Of a DNA stretch of 64,000 nucleotides, positions 40,229-49,318 are shown piece by piece. The stretch spans positions 310,001 to 374,000 of the forward strand of contig NZ_FXTC01000001.1 in NCBI RefSeq assembly GCF_900182655.1, given 5' to 3'. Each line of letters starts with the position of its first letter. The first letter of the stretch is position 1. The stretch is from Chryseobacterium rhizoplanae. Lineage in GTDB: Bacteria > Bacteroidota > Bacteroidia > Flavobacteriales > Weeksellaceae. Below the pieces are notes generated by a model. It made no database searches. It was not told the DNA's origin and was given only the letters and a program-made list of their open reading frames with translations. Position numbers and translations under genes: made by a program.

Positions 40229-40855
40229 TTATCTTACTTTTGACAAAGCTTCTTCATATTTTCTTTCCACAGAAGACCAATTCAGTACCGACCAGAAAGC
40301 ATCCAGATAATCTGCTCTTTTATTCTGATAGTTCAGATAATAAGCATGTTCCCAGATATCTATCCCAAGAATAGGGAAGCCTCTGTTCATCGAAAGAACA
40401 TCCATCATCGGATTATCCTGATTAGGGGTTGAACTAATGGAAAGAGATCCGTTGAATTTTACAAAAAGCCATCCCCATCCGGACCCAAACTGTGACAAAC
40501 CTGTTTTTTTCATTTCTGCTTTAAGATTCTGAAGGCTTCCAAAAGTTGAAATGATAGCATCGTTAAGTGCTCCTTCGGGGGTAATTTTGGGCTGGGGTGA
40601 AAGAATTTCCCAGAATAAAGAGTGATTATAGTGTCCTCCGCCGTTATTTCTTACCGCAGGGCTGTATTCACTTATCCTTTGCAGTAAAGAATCAAGATCA
40701 GGATTGACTTCATTGGTTTGTGCAAGGGCAATATTAAGATTATCAACATAAGCCTGGTGGTGACGCTGATGGTGAATTGTCATTGTTTCTTTATCTATAA
40801 AAGGTTCCAAAGCATCGTAAGCATAAGGTAACTGAGGTAATGTAAATGGGTCCAT
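40229..40855 (-). CDS. Superoxide dismutase (Fe/Mn family, Mn-type signatures)
   Basis: A 208-residue superoxide dismutase. Metal ligands are H28 (MTIHHQRHH), H78 (GGGHYNHSLFW), D166 and H170 (DIWEHAYYLNYQN). The glycine at the GGGH position and the glutamine in TPNQDNP favour the Mn or cambialistic type over Fe-SOD. No signal peptide, so cytoplasmic. It is the first gene of a three-gene operon. Its promoter (TTG within a CAAC-N6-GTTG dyad, 19 bp, TACCTTTG) is overlapped by a SufR-type box and diverges from the SufR-like gene. Confidence 0.95.
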   Translation of the reverse strand: MDPFTLPQLPYAYDALEPFIDKETMTIHHQRHHQAYVDNLNIALAQTNEVNPDLDSLLQRISEYSPAVRNNGGGHYNHSLFWEILSPQPKITPEGALNDAIISTFGSLQNLKAEMKKTGLSQFGSGWGWLFVKFNGSLSISSTPNQDNPMMDVLSMNRGFPILGIDIWEHAYYLNYQNKRADYLDAFWSVLNWSSVERKYEEALSKVR

Positions 40856-40883
40856 CGTATTTATTTTTTTGATTATTGTTAGA

Positions 40884-40913
40884 CAAAGGTAAAAATATAT
40901 TTAAATAAAACAA
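40884..40913 (-). promoter_or_regulatory. sod promoter, TTG-N19-TACCTTTG
   Basis: On the minus strand TACCTTTG (40891-40884) is a perfect -7 element, and TTG (40913-40911) lies 19 bp upstream. The TTG is inside the left half of the operator at 40904-40931. Confidence 0.7.
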
Positions 40914-40931
40914 CTTTTTAGTTGTTTTATT
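40904..40931. promoter_or_regulatory. SufR-type box: 28-bp perfect dyad containing CAAC-N6-GTTG
   Basis: Arms AATAAAACAACT (40904-40915) and AGTTGTTTTATT (40920-40931) are exact reverse complements around TTTT. The core CAAC at 40911-40914 and GTTG at 40921-40924 have a six-base gap, which is exactly the CAAC-N6-GTTG consensus known for cyanobacterial SufR. It covers the -33 element of the sod promoter, so occupancy should block sod transcription. The divergent gene encodes a SufR-like protein. Confidence 0.75.
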
Positions 40932-40985
40932 GGTTTTGGATTTTGAAATGATAAAATATTGTAAGTCTTGTGTTTACATGATATT

Positions 40986-41015
40986 TTTGGAGGTTATAGA
41001 AAATGACTATATTTG
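40986..41015 (+). promoter_or_regulatory. Promoter of the SufR-like gene, TTTG-N18-TATATTTG
   Basis: TTTG at 40986-40989 and a perfect -7 TATATTTG at 41008-41015 with 18 bp between. The dyad GTTGTT-N9-AACAAC (41015-41020 and 41030-41035) lies across the expected transcription start and could mediate autorepression. Confidence 0.65.
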
Positions 41016-41049
41016 TTGTTGAAAAATAAAACAACCTAAATATTGCCAA

Positions 41050-41670
41050 ATGAAGAAGCCGGCTGCTGATCGTATTCTGATGTTTTTAAAGATGAGAGGT
41101 GAAGTTACATCACTTCATATCGCTGAAGAATTGTCGATTACCAAAGAAGGGGCAAGAAAACACTTACTGAATCTTGCTCAGGAAGGATTGATCCGGTCTT
41201 CGGTGAAGAGTGAAGGAGTAGGGCGTCCCTCTACTTACTATGCCCTTACGGAAAAAGGATTGGCTCAGTTTCCTGATACCCACGCAGATGTAACCGTCCA
41301 GATCCTGAAATCAGTGAAAAATCTTTTAGGTGAAAATGCCCTGAATTTATTAATCAGCGACCGTGAGAAGAATACTCATGAACGATATGAAAAACTACTT
41401 TCTAAAGCAAAATCTCTTGAGCAGCGCCTTGAATCTCTTGCAAAAGTACGTAGCGAAGAAGGATATATGGCAGAATGGAAAAAAGAAGGAACAGATTATT
41501 TTCTGATTGAAAACCATTGTCCGATATGTGCTGCAGCAACAGAATGTCAGGGATTCTGCCGTGCTGAATTATCCAATTTCCAGTCGCTGATAGGAAAAGA
41601 ATATACGGTTGAAAGAATAGACCATATTATTTCCGGCGGACAGCGTTGTGTTTATAAAATCAGTCAATAA
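41050..41670 (+). CDS. SufR-like winged-helix regulator with cysteine cluster
   Basis: A 206-residue regulator. The N-terminal winged helix reads ADRILMFLKMRGEVTSLHIAEELSITKEGARKHLLNLAQEGLIRSS, with the wing EGVGRPSTYYALTEKG. The C-terminal half has CPICAAATECQGFC (C157, C160, C166, C170) and a late cysteine C200. This layout is that of SufR-type proteins, which use an iron-sulfur cluster to sense iron and oxidant status and repress Fe-S assembly. Here the divergent neighbour is sod, whose promoter holds the SufR consensus box. A HAD phosphatase gene follows 29 bases downstream. The cluster is inferred from the cysteines, not proven. Confidence 0.82.
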   Translation: MKKPAADRILMFLKMRGEVTSLHIAEELSITKEGARKHLLNLAQEGLIRSSVKSEGVGRPSTYYALTEKGLAQFPDTHADVTVQILKSVKNLLGENALNLLISDREKNTHERYEKLLSKAKSLEQRLESLAKVRSEEGYMAEWKKEGTDYFLIENHCPICAAATECQGFCRAELSNFQSLIGKEYTVERIDHIISGGQRCVYKISQ

Positions 41671-41699
41671 TTCATCATTCATAATTTATCATTCAGAAG

Positions 41700-42347
41700 A
41701 TGGCTTTAAAAGCAGTAATATTTGACATGGATGGCGTCCTTATAGATTCAGAAAAATTCTGGACTCAGGCAGAGCTTGATGTATTTTCATCCTATGGAGT
41801 ACAGGTTACGGAAGAGCTTGCAGCACAAACCAAATATATGACTACCCAGGAAGTGACAGAATTCTGGTATGAAAGATTTCCGTGGGAAAACCGGGATGCA
41901 TCTGATCTGGAAAATAAAGTCGTCTCAAAAGTGATCGATCTGATAGAAACCCAGGACTGTACCATGTCCGGTGTACAGGAGTTTATCAGACATCTTAAGA
42001 ATAGAGAATATAAAATAGGATTGGCAACTAATGCGCCTTTGCGTGTGGCACATGTAGTTCTGGAAAAACTTCAGGTTCGCGATTTGTTTGATACCGTTCA
42101 TTCATCCGAATTTGAAACCCATGGCAAACCTCATCCTGCTGTATATCTTACTTCTGCAAAAAATCTAGGTGTCTCTCCTGAATCCTGCATTGCTATTGAA
42201 GACAGCCATTCAGGATTAAAAGCAGCAAAAGAAGCAGGAATGCAGACCATTGTTTTTACCAATGATGATGAAAGCATTGATTCTGATCTTGCCGACTTTA
42301 AAATATTGAACTTTACAAATGTTTTACTGCCTGTGTTTGGGGAATAG
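41700..42347 (+). CDS. HAD-superfamily sugar phosphatase-like hydrolase
   Basis: A 215-residue HAD hydrolase of the beta-phosphoglucomutase/2-deoxyglucose-6-phosphatase group. Motif I is FDMDGVLIDSE (nucleophile D and acid/base D), motif II is GLATNAP, the motif III lysine is in HGKPHPAVYL, and motif IV is AIEDSHSGLKAAKEAG. The small helical cap follows motif I. It dephosphorylates a sugar phosphate or similar metabolite; the substrate is unknown. It lies 29 bases after the SufR-like gene, so may be co-transcribed, although the link to redox control is not obvious. Confidence 0.88.
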   Translation: MALKAVIFDMDGVLIDSEKFWTQAELDVFSSYGVQVTEELAAQTKYMTTQEVTEFWYERFPWENRDASDLENKVVSKVIDLIETQDCTMSGVQEFIRHLKNREYKIGLATNAPLRVAHVVLEKLQVRDLFDTVHSSEFETHGKPHPAVYLTSAKNLGVSPESCIAIEDSHSGLKAAKEAGMQTIVFTNDDESIDSDLADFKILNFTNVLLPVFGE

Positions 42348-42478
42348 TGAATGGGTGAATAGTGAATCCGCTTCGCTGTGAATTTTAATACATGTTGCAA
42401 AAATCGACGATTGATTGCGCAGCAAATTGACTATTGACGTAACCCCGAACCCCGAATCACCAACCCCGCAACCCGCTC
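42348..42478. other. Short convergent intergenic region
   Basis: It contains GAATAGTGAATGGGTGAATAGTGAAT-like short repeats (42345-42368) and AACCCCGAACCCCGAAT (42440-42456). These look like slippage-prone degenerate sequence. No gene or clear terminator. Confidence 0.4.
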
Positions 42479-43105
42479 TCAATACCTCATCAAAATCTCC
42501 ATCAGTAACAGAATAGAAACCAGTTTTTTTGACGACTGATACTCAGGACTCAACTGTTCACGGATTTCACCCAAAGCTTTGCTTAATTTATTGCTTACCG
42601 TCTTATTGCTGAGTCCCAATGCTTCTGCGGTTTCATTAACGGACATATTTTTCCGGATTCTCATATCATATACCTGCTGTTCTGTTGAAGGAAGCTGGGC
42701 AACCACTTGATCAATCATTGATAATAAAGTATTGATCTCATTCTCCTCAAGAATTTCAAAATAATCTGTATCTGATATCTCCAGTTCATTGGGGATGTCA
42801 AACTCGTCAATACTCAGCGTAGGAGGAGCTTTTTTATAGCTGTTATAAAAGTCAAGGATACGGTAATGAAGATGGCGGAGAAGATAGCCTTTGGCACTTT
42901 CGGCGGCGTCAGTTTGTATCGTATCTGTATTCTCAAGAATCTTTATCCATAGGTTTTGAAGGATTTCTTCAGCAATTTCTTTATCCCGGGTCCGTACAAA
43001 AACAAAGCTATATAGACTATCCCAGTATCGGTCATACAGCAGCATAAATGCAGGGCGGTCGCCTGATTTTATTTTCTTTAATAATGTATAGTCTGTTGGG
43101 TTCAT
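42479..43105 (-). CDS. ECF (group IV) RNA polymerase sigma factor
   Basis: A 208-residue sigma-70 family protein. Region 2 (FMLLYDRYWDSLYSFVFVRTRDKEIAEEILQNLWIKILENTD, about 20-62) binds core and the -10 element. Region 4 (LPSTEQQVYDMRIRKNMSVNETAEALGLSNKTVSNKLSKALGEIRE) carries the HTH that reads the -35. It is divergent from fecR and the STN-domain receptor gene, the classic FecI-FecR-FecA arrangement of cell-surface signalling: receptor occupancy is relayed by the anti-sigma factor to free this sigma. Its own target promoter is probably that of the receptor. The ligand is unknown. Confidence 0.93.
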   Translation of the reverse strand: MNPTDYTLLKKIKSGDRPAFMLLYDRYWDSLYSFVFVRTRDKEIAEEILQNLWIKILENTDTIQTDAAESAKGYLLRHLHYRILDFYNSYKKAPPTLSIDEFDIPNELEISDTDYFEILEENEINTLLSMIDQVVAQLPSTEQQVYDMRIRKNMSVNETAEALGLSNKTVSNKLSKALGEIREQLSPEYQSSKKLVSILLLMEILMRY

Positions 43106-43335
43106 ATTGTTGATGCAAAATTACCTAAAGGAAAATTAACTTTTTGTGAACTTTGGGGATGGTAAGATTAAATATTTCTGAAAAACGGGGTCAAAATAGC
43201 GGGTTAATGTTGGCTAAATGTGAAAAATGGTGAAAATTATTAACAATTTGCTCATAATATGAATATAACGTTAAGAATGCCCTGGGGAAGTTTTTCATTT
43301 TCACTGTCTTATAGATAGAAGTATCTGTGAATACC

Positions 43336-44304
43336 ATGAAAGACTTTATGAAAAATCGTTTAACATATAAAAATATTGAAGCCTTTGTTTTCAGACTTTG
43401 GGAACGGGAAGTTTCTGAAGAATCAATTTCTGAAAAGGAAAAAGAACTTTTAACAAAATGGAGAATCCGGACTGAAAAAGATCTGGACGCTGTTCATAGA
43501 AAAGAATCCAGAGAAAGGGTATTGTCCGGACTGGAACATTATTTTCCGCAAACAGATAGTATTGCTATGCATTCTGCAAAAAGGTTTAAAACAAATCTGT
43601 ATAAAATTGCAGCGGTTATTATTCTGCTTTTGTCGTTAGGAGGTATTTTCACTTATACCATGTTCATTAAGCCTGATGTTTATCTTGCAAAATCGGAAAA
43701 CCGTATTGTTCATCTTGAAGACGGTTCTGTGGTTACCCTTTTGCCGGGCGCTGAACTTACCGTTGAAAAATCATTTCCTGCTTCTACCAGAGTGGTGGAT
43801 TTAAAGGGAGATGCCATCTTCTCCGTAGCCAAATCAAAAGTACATCCTTTTGTAGTGCATGCAGATGGTTTCAGTACTAAAGTGTTGGGAACGGTATTCA
43901 AAATCTCACAATCAGGGAAGAAGAAAGCAGTTGATCTTTATGAAGGTAAGGTAGCTGTATCTTCTCCGGGAGTTCCGGTTTCTTTCCTTAAACCGAATCA
44001 GAAATGGACGAATTTCGGGATTGCGCATACTACAGCGGTCATTTCAATAAGCCCGGTGAAAAATTCAGCAAAGAAAGTTTCTGCAATCCTGTCTTTAAGC
44101 TTTAATGATGTTCCTTTAAAAGAGGTAGTAACGGTTCTGGAGAGCAACTATAACACAAAAGTATTATATCCTAAAGACGCGGAAGACAAGAAAATCACGG
44201 CTGACTTTACCGGTGGAACAGTTGGAGAAAATATTGAATCCCTGGCTTTCATCCTCGGATTGGAAGTACAGAAAAAAGAAAACACCTATATCCTGAAAAA
44301 ATAA
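43336..44304 (+). CDS. FecR-family anti-sigma factor
   Basis: A 322-residue inner-membrane regulator. The N-terminal cytoplasmic part (to about 85) binds the sigma factor; one membrane segment follows (IAAVIILLLSLGGIFTYTMF, about 90-109); then the periplasmic FecR domain (VHLEDGSVVTLLPGAELTVEKSFPASTRVVDLKGDAIFSVA, about 125-225) and a C-terminal DUF4974-type domain (LSLSFNDVPLKEVVTVLESNYNTKVLYP to the end) that likely contacts the receptor's STN domain. The ATG at 43336 is preferred to the GTG at 43327. It sits between the divergent sigma gene and the receptor gene, 48 bases before the latter. Confidence 0.92.
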   Translation: MKDFMKNRLTYKNIEAFVFRLWEREVSEESISEKEKELLTKWRIRTEKDLDAVHRKESRERVLSGLEHYFPQTDSIAMHSAKRFKTNLYKIAAVIILLLSLGGIFTYTMFIKPDVYLAKSENRIVHLEDGSVVTLLPGAELTVEKSFPASTRVVDLKGDAIFSVAKSKVHPFVVHADGFSTKVLGTVFKISQSGKKKAVDLYEGKVAVSSPGVPVSFLKPNQKWTNFGIAHTTAVISISPVKNSAKKVSAILSLSFNDVPLKEVVTVLESNYNTKVLYPKDAEDKKITADFTGGTVGENIESLAFILGLEVQKKENTYILKK

Positions 44305-44352
44305 ACATTACTCAAAAAATTAAATAATCATAATCAAGAGAACACTTTAAGT

Positions 44353-47300
44353 ATGAAAAGTTTGAAATGTGGGATTACCATAGCAGCCTTATTTTTTACT
44401 GTAGCCGCAGAAGCACAGGAGCTGGTTCAGAAAGTAACATTTTCTGTACCTGCCAACAGACCGTTGATTGAAGTTTTGGAGGAATTTGCCGGAAAAACAG
44501 GAATGAGACTGGCTTATTCCAAGGTAGATATTAAAGAGCTGAAGGTAAAAGGAGTAAAATGTGAAAATACTTCTGTCAACAACTGCCTGAAGGATATTAC
44601 CAATGGACTTCCGGTTGTCTACCGCCTGCATGGTGATCTTATTTCGATAAAATATGAAAATTCTGATATCTCAGTATTGGGAAACGGGCGTATTTCCGGT
44701 AAAATAGTGGATGAGGTAGGAAATCCCATTACCGGAGCAGAAATTAATATAGCCCGGAAAACCGTAGTCACAGATAATAACGGAGATTTTACAGTAGATC
44801 TTCCCTCAGGAACTTATAATCTGACAGTAAAAGCACCTAAATATAATACGCTGAGAGTTGAAAAACTATCTGTCACCAATAAAGAAACAAGTTCCGTATC
44901 ATTTGCATTGAACAAAGCTTCTGATAAAATTACAGACATTAAAGAAGTCGTGATTACTGCAGCCCGTAAAGCAGATACACAGGCAGGACTTCTCGCTCAA
45001 CAGAAAAAAGCGGCACAGATGAGCGACGGTATTTCAGCAGAACAGATCTCCAAAACTCCGGACAGCGATGTGGGGGGAACTTTGAAAAGGGTAACGGGAA
45101 TTACCACCATTGATAATAAATATGTAGTCGTAAGATCTATGGGTGAACGATGGAATACGGCAGCCATGGACGGAATTAATCTTCCAAGTACAGAAGCCTA
45201 TAATCAGAATTTCTCATTTGATATTATTCCTACTGCCATGGTGGAAAGCGTAGTGGTGAGTAAATCTGCAACACCGGATATGAATGCCAGCTTTGCGGGA
45301 GGCTATGTAGAAGTGAGAACCAAAGATATTCCCAACGAAAACTTTACAACAGTAACCATGGGAACTTCTTATAATGACCAGTCGGCGTTCAAAGAATTCC
45401 TGACACGCAAGCGGGGAAAGTATGATTATTTCGGATATGACGACGGAACCAGGGATTTTCCCAAAGGACTGGAAGCTGTGAACTGGACGGATCCGAAATT
45501 TTTTGAACAGTCCAAGCAATTTACCAATGATAATTTCAGCACCTATAAAACCAGAGGTGACATGGGATCCAACATTCAATTGGCATTGGGAAGAACATAT
45601 GCACTTAAAAATAATAATAAATGGGGATTTGCCGGAGCATTTGTCATCAGAAACGAACAGAATAAACTGGATATAGACCATACGGGAAGAGGAAACTGGC
45701 TGGATACCACAGGAATGCCGGATGCCAATGGCAAGATTCCGTTTTACAACTTCAAAAACAGTGGAGCTTCCTACAACTATAATTCTACACTGGCAGGGAT
45801 GTTGAATTTCGGGTTACAGCTGGGAAAAAACAGGATTTCATTCCGTAATTCATATACCCATATTTTTGATAATACTTTAACAAGAGTAACCGGATGGAAT
45901 GAATACTCAACCGGAAGCGGAATGGCTGCCAATGCTGAATTGGCCTATAATTATTTTTATAACGGGGTTATTCCCAATAATGATCCGGCTCAGATAAAAA
46001 CGTTAGATAGACCTTATACCGATAATACAAACTATCCGATTTTTCAGACCCTTTTGCAAAATAAAATGGAAGGAAGTCATAAAATAGGAAATACGGAGAT
46101 CAGCTGGTTTGGAGCCCGCACAGGTGTTTCTTCCGATACCAAAGATTATACACAATATATCACCCGGTATGATTTTATCGGAAATGAAATTTTAACCTTT
46201 CACAAGATTTACAATTCCGGGGCAGATTTCTACAGAGGGTATATTGAAAACAAAGAAACAGACTACAACTATGGAGCTTCCGTGAAATGGGATATGGATG
46301 CAGGAAGTTTTAAAAATACCATTAAAACGGGTTATGCGGGGGCTATAAAAAACAATACCAACCAACAGCAGAAGTTTTTTCTTCGTGTTGATGAAAACCG
46401 GGACGTTCCGAATAGCGAGAAGAACTATTTGACGATGTATGGTTCGCTTGCTGACTGGTTTAATGGCTCTCATTATGTTCCGGGTGGTATTGGTTGGGAA
46501 ACCAGAGGGCTTTATAAAAATGATAAATATGAAGGAGAAGTTAATCAGCATGCCGTATATGTTATGTTTGATAACCGTTGGAAGAAGTTAAGATTGGTAT
46601 GGGGGCTTCGTGCAGAATATTTTAAGTATAATATGATTTCTCAACAGCTGGATCCTTCAGATTCCAAGTATATCATGAGAGCTGCAATAGAAGATAAACC
46701 ATGGCAATGGATGCCTTCTGTGAATTTCACATACAGTCCTACCAATAAAATCAACCTGAGACTTGCTTATAATAAATCAGTAATTCGTCCTCAGTTTAAT
46801 GAAAGAACTGGTCTTCCCTATTTTGATCCAATTGCCAATGGATTGATTTACAATACGGAAATGAGTTCTTCGGTCATTAATAATTATGATTTCAAATTTG
46901 AATGGTTTCCAGGACTGGGTGAGATATTTTCCGCAGGATTGTACTACAAAAATATAGACCGGCCCATCGAACGTGAAGGTCATATTTCCAGTGAAGGAAA
47001 TCTTTTCTTATACAATGGAAATTCAAAAAATGCAAAGCTGATAGGAGTGGAAGCCGAAGTGAGAAAAAGTTTAGGCTTTATTGCAGACGGAACTTTTCTG
47101 GAAAAACTTTTCATAAGCGGAAACTTTACCTATAACCATACAAAAGTAGTGGCTTTTAAAGATCTGTATAAAACAGGGGATAATGATGAAACCTATGAAG
47201 TGAAACGACCGCTTTACGGACAGACTCCATACGCCTACAATCTTGGACTGATCTATGACGGAAACCGATTAGGAATGAGTTTTTTGTATAACGCAAAAGG

Positions 47301-47640
47301 AGACCAGTACATCACAGTAGGATATGCTTATAAAGGAGAGGAAATCCAGCGTCCTTATGCTGTAGCCGATGCCCAGATCTCTTATAAATTCCTTCGTAAC
47401 AGAAACTTTGAAGTGAAATTTAATGTAAGAAACCTCTTCAACAGGGTAAAAGAATATTATAATAATTTCAATTCTTATCTCGCGGCGAAAGACGGAGGAG
47501 GAAGTAATGTGGGAACAGAAAGAGAAGGATGGGAACTTCTTCCGGGAGCAACAGATAAGTATGATAAAAATATTGATAAGATCATGTTCCGGGCGTACAG
47601 CGGAAGAATGTTCAGCCTAAGTATAAATTATACTTTTTAA
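44353..47640 (+). CDS. TonB-dependent receptor with STN signalling domain
   Basis: A 1095-residue outer-membrane receptor and signal transducer. It has a signal peptide ending VAAEAQ and an N-terminal STN domain (about residues 25-100, VTFSVPANRPLIEVLEEFAGKTGMRLAYSKVDI), the module that talks to FecR-type anti-sigma factors. A CarboxypepD_reg-like domain (GRISGKIVDEVGNPITGAEINIAR) and a plug (VVITAARKADT to about 330) follow, then the barrel ending SLSINYTF. The plug contains the typical RSMGERWNTAAMDG. Import is TonB-driven. It probably reports ligand binding to the adjacent FecR/sigma pair. The ligand could be iron, a protein fragment or another nutrient. Confidence 0.93.
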   Translation: MKSLKCGITIAALFFTVAAEAQELVQKVTFSVPANRPLIEVLEEFAGKTGMRLAYSKVDIKELKVKGVKCENTSVNNCLKDITNGLPVVYRLHGDLISIKYENSDISVLGNGRISGKIVDEVGNPITGAEINIARKTVVTDNNGDFTVDLPSGTYNLTVKAPKYNTLRVEKLSVTNKETSSVSFALNKASDKITDIKEVVITAARKADTQAGLLAQQKKAAQMSDGISAEQISKTPDSDVGGTLKRVTGITTIDNKYVVVRSMGERWNTAAMDGINLPSTEAYNQNFSFDIIPTAMVESVVVSKSATPDMNASFAGGYVEVRTKDIPNENFTTVTMGTSYNDQSAFKEFLTRKRGKYDYFGYDDGTRDFPKGLEAVNWTDPKFFEQSKQFTNDNFSTYKTRGDMGSNIQLALGRTYALKNNNKWGFAGAFVIRNEQNKLDIDHTGRGNWLDTTGMPDANGKIPFYNFKNSGASYNYNSTLAGMLNFGLQLGKNRISFRNSYTHIFDNTLTRVTGWNEYSTGSGMAANAELAYNYFYNGVIPNNDPAQIKTLDRPYTDNTNYPIFQTLLQNKMEGSHKIGNTEISWFGARTGVSSDTKDYTQYITRYDFIGNEILTFHKIYNSGADFYRGYIENKETDYNYGASVKWDMDAGSFKNTIKTGYAGAIKNNTNQQQKFFLRVDENRDVPNSEKNYLTMYGSLADWFNGSHYVPGGIGWETRGLYKNDKYEGEVNQHAVYVMFDNRWKKLRLVWGLRAEYFKYNMISQQLDPSDSKYIMRAAIEDKPWQWMPSVNFTYSPTNKINLRLAYNKSVIRPQFNERTGLPYFDPIANGLIYNTEMSSSVINNYDFKFEWFPGLGEIFSAGLYYKNIDRPIEREGHISSEGNLFLYNGNSKNAKLIGVEAEVRKSLGFIADGTFLEKLFISGNFTYNHTKVVAFKDLYKTGDNDETYEVKRPLYGQTPYAYNLGLIYDGNRLGMSFLYNAKGDQYITVGYAYKGEEIQRPYAVADAQISYKFLRNRNFEVKFNVRNLFNRVKEYYNNFNSYLAAKDGGGSNVGTEREGWELLPGATDKYDKNIDKIMFRAYSGRMFSLSINYTF

Positions 47641-47949
47641 AAAAGAAGACACCAAATGTAAATATAAAAAGAGCTCAGGATAGCAGCGTACAGGTTTCGG
47701 TAACCTGATCAAAAACTGGAAGAATACTGATGAGGCGCACAGCAGTACCGGTTCAGAAAAAAACCGAGCGTTAATGGCTTTTCCCAGGTATTAACGGTTT
47801 CTATGGGAACTTCCCCAATGCAGCTCCTCCTGCAGTGATGGATGAATTCTAAAAACCAAATCGAAGGAATAGAGAGGCAGATATTCCTGAATATTAAAAA
47901 ACTGATCTGGTATAAAATAACACGACCGGATTTATTAAAAATTATAACA
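47641..47949. other. Gap with possible degraded coding sequence
   Basis: No intact gene. A stop-delimited frame over about 47687-47798 reads GFGNLIKNWKNTDEAHSS and similar, and another frame nearer 47834 reads NGFYGNFPNAAPPAVMDEF before a stop at 47850-47852. Together they look like the eroded end of a former gene, or a chance frame. The downstream lipoprotein gene starts at 47950. Confidence 0.3.
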
Positions 47950-49242
47950 ATGAAAAGACTAACTCTAATTGCAGTGGCAGCATTATCTCTTACAGCTTGT
48001 CAAAACGATCAACTGGCGGATTCATCATCTCCATTCGAAATGAAATCTACTTCTGCTGAGTACCTTACAGCTTCGGCTCTTCCGGTAACCAGCGTAAGTG
48101 GTGCTATTACTACAAATACTACATGGAGCGGTGTAGTTGAATTAGATGGAGTTGTAACCGTAAAAAATGGTGCTACACTAACAATCCAGCCGGGTACATT
48201 CATTAAAGCTAAACCAAACACAAGCAATACTGCTACAGGAGTTTTGGTAATTGCTAAAACAGGAAAAATCAACGCAGCAGGTACTGAAGCGCAACCAATC
48301 ATCTTCACAAGCTACAAATTGTTAGATGGAAATGAAGATACTACTGCTGCTCCTGGTGATTTCGGAGGTGTTATCATATTAGGAGATGCTCCTACCAACA
48401 CGCCATTCACAAAAACAATTGAAGGATTATCTGGTCCTGATTTCTATTACGGAGGTACCAATGCTTCTCACAACGGGGGAACATTGAAGTATGTACGTAT
48501 TGAGTTTGCAGGATATGATCTTTTGGCTCCTAACTCAGGAAACGAAATCAATGGTCTTACTTTAGGAGGAGTAGGAAACGGAACCACTTTGGATCATATT
48601 CAGGTATCTTTCGGGAAAGATGACTCTTTTGAATTCTTCGGTGGTACTGTAAACGCTTCAAACCTTGTTTCTTTCGCAGCGGATGATGATAATTTCGATT
48701 TTGATAACGGATATACAGGAACTATTACTTGTGCTCTTGCTTTGGCAGATTACAACTCTACGCACAGTCTTAGCGGAGCAAGCCCGGATTCTAACGGTAT
48801 CGAGCTTGATAACAACGCAGACGGTTCTTCTACAACATTGTTGACTCACCCGGTGATCAACAACCTTACTATTGTAGGTCCTAAGAACTCTGCTAAAGGT
48901 GCTTTGTATGAAAACGGTATCCACATCAGAAGACACGGAAGATTAACATTAAATAATGCCGTAGTTACAGGTTACCCTGTGGGTATCAAAGTAGAAGGTA
49001 CAGGTTCTGAACTTTCTTCAGCTTCAGCATACAACACCATCCAGATCCACGGATTTACGACTTCAGTTACAGGGACAGGAACAGCAGGAATTCCTGCAGC
49101 TAACTTAGCGACTGGTACTCCTGCATCTCTATGGGGTATGAGCCAGCCTTTCTTCAACGAAGGGGGTTGGAATGTATCTCCAAGAAACTGTGGAAACTTC
49201 CAGGGACTTTGGACAAAATACAATTTCTCCATTGTAGAATAA
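47950..49242 (+). CDS. Surface lipoprotein with parallel beta-helix-like repeats
   Basis: A 430-residue lipoprotein (LIAVAALSLTAC lipobox, cysteine at 17). It has no enzyme motif that I recognise. It begins SGAITTNTTWSGVVELDGVVTVKNGATLTIQPGTFIKAKP, a pattern shared by large secreted parallel beta-helix proteins, then short beta strands interrupted by DG/GN turns and SVNNGVVTV-like units through the middle. The end GNFQGLWTKYNFSIVE is also found in homologues named arbitrarily in databases as multidrug transporters, a label I do not trust. It follows the STN receptor gene by 309 bases and is probably the surface partner or a substrate-binding protein of the system. Confidence 0.72.
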   Translation: MKRLTLIAVAALSLTACQNDQLADSSSPFEMKSTSAEYLTASALPVTSVSGAITTNTTWSGVVELDGVVTVKNGATLTIQPGTFIKAKPNTSNTATGVLVIAKTGKINAAGTEAQPIIFTSYKLLDGNEDTTAAPGDFGGVIILGDAPTNTPFTKTIEGLSGPDFYYGGTNASHNGGTLKYVRIEFAGYDLLAPNSGNEINGLTLGGVGNGTTLDHIQVSFGKDDSFEFFGGTVNASNLVSFAADDDNFDFDNGYTGTITCALALADYNSTHSLSGASPDSNGIELDNNADGSSTTLLTHPVINNLTIVGPKNSAKGALYENGIHIRRHGRLTLNNAVVTGYPVGIKVEGTGSELSSASAYNTIQIHGFTTSVTGTGTAGIPAANLATGTPASLWGMSQPFFNEGGWNVSPRNCGNFQGLWTKYNFSIVE

Positions 49243-49255
49243 TAAAAAACTTTAA

Positions 49256-49296
49256 AAAGCAGGGAACAGCGTATGCTGATTCCTTGCTTTTATTTC
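49256..49296 (+). terminator. Terminator after the beta-helix lipoprotein gene
   Basis: AAGCAGGGAA and TTCCTTGCTT pair with one mismatch around a 13-base loop, followed by TTATTT. Confidence 0.65.
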
Positions 49297-49318
49297 AAAA
49301 ATTTTAATCATCAGTATT

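Noticed and set aside
42440..42456. CRISPR-like or telomere-like repeats (AACCCCGAA)
   Set aside because: Only about two units, no spacers and no cas genes; more likely degenerate slippage sequence.
44389..46983. Minus-strand ORFs inside the STN receptor gene
   Set aside because: They are short antisense frames lacking start signals and protein-like composition.
47842..47949. N-terminal extension of the beta-helix lipoprotein
   Set aside because: The extension has no signal-peptide character, while the ATG at 47950 is directly followed by a complete lipoprotein signal.
47950..49242. Multidrug transporter
   Set aside because: The protein is a beta-rich lipoprotein without membrane-spanning segments; that database label is not credible here.
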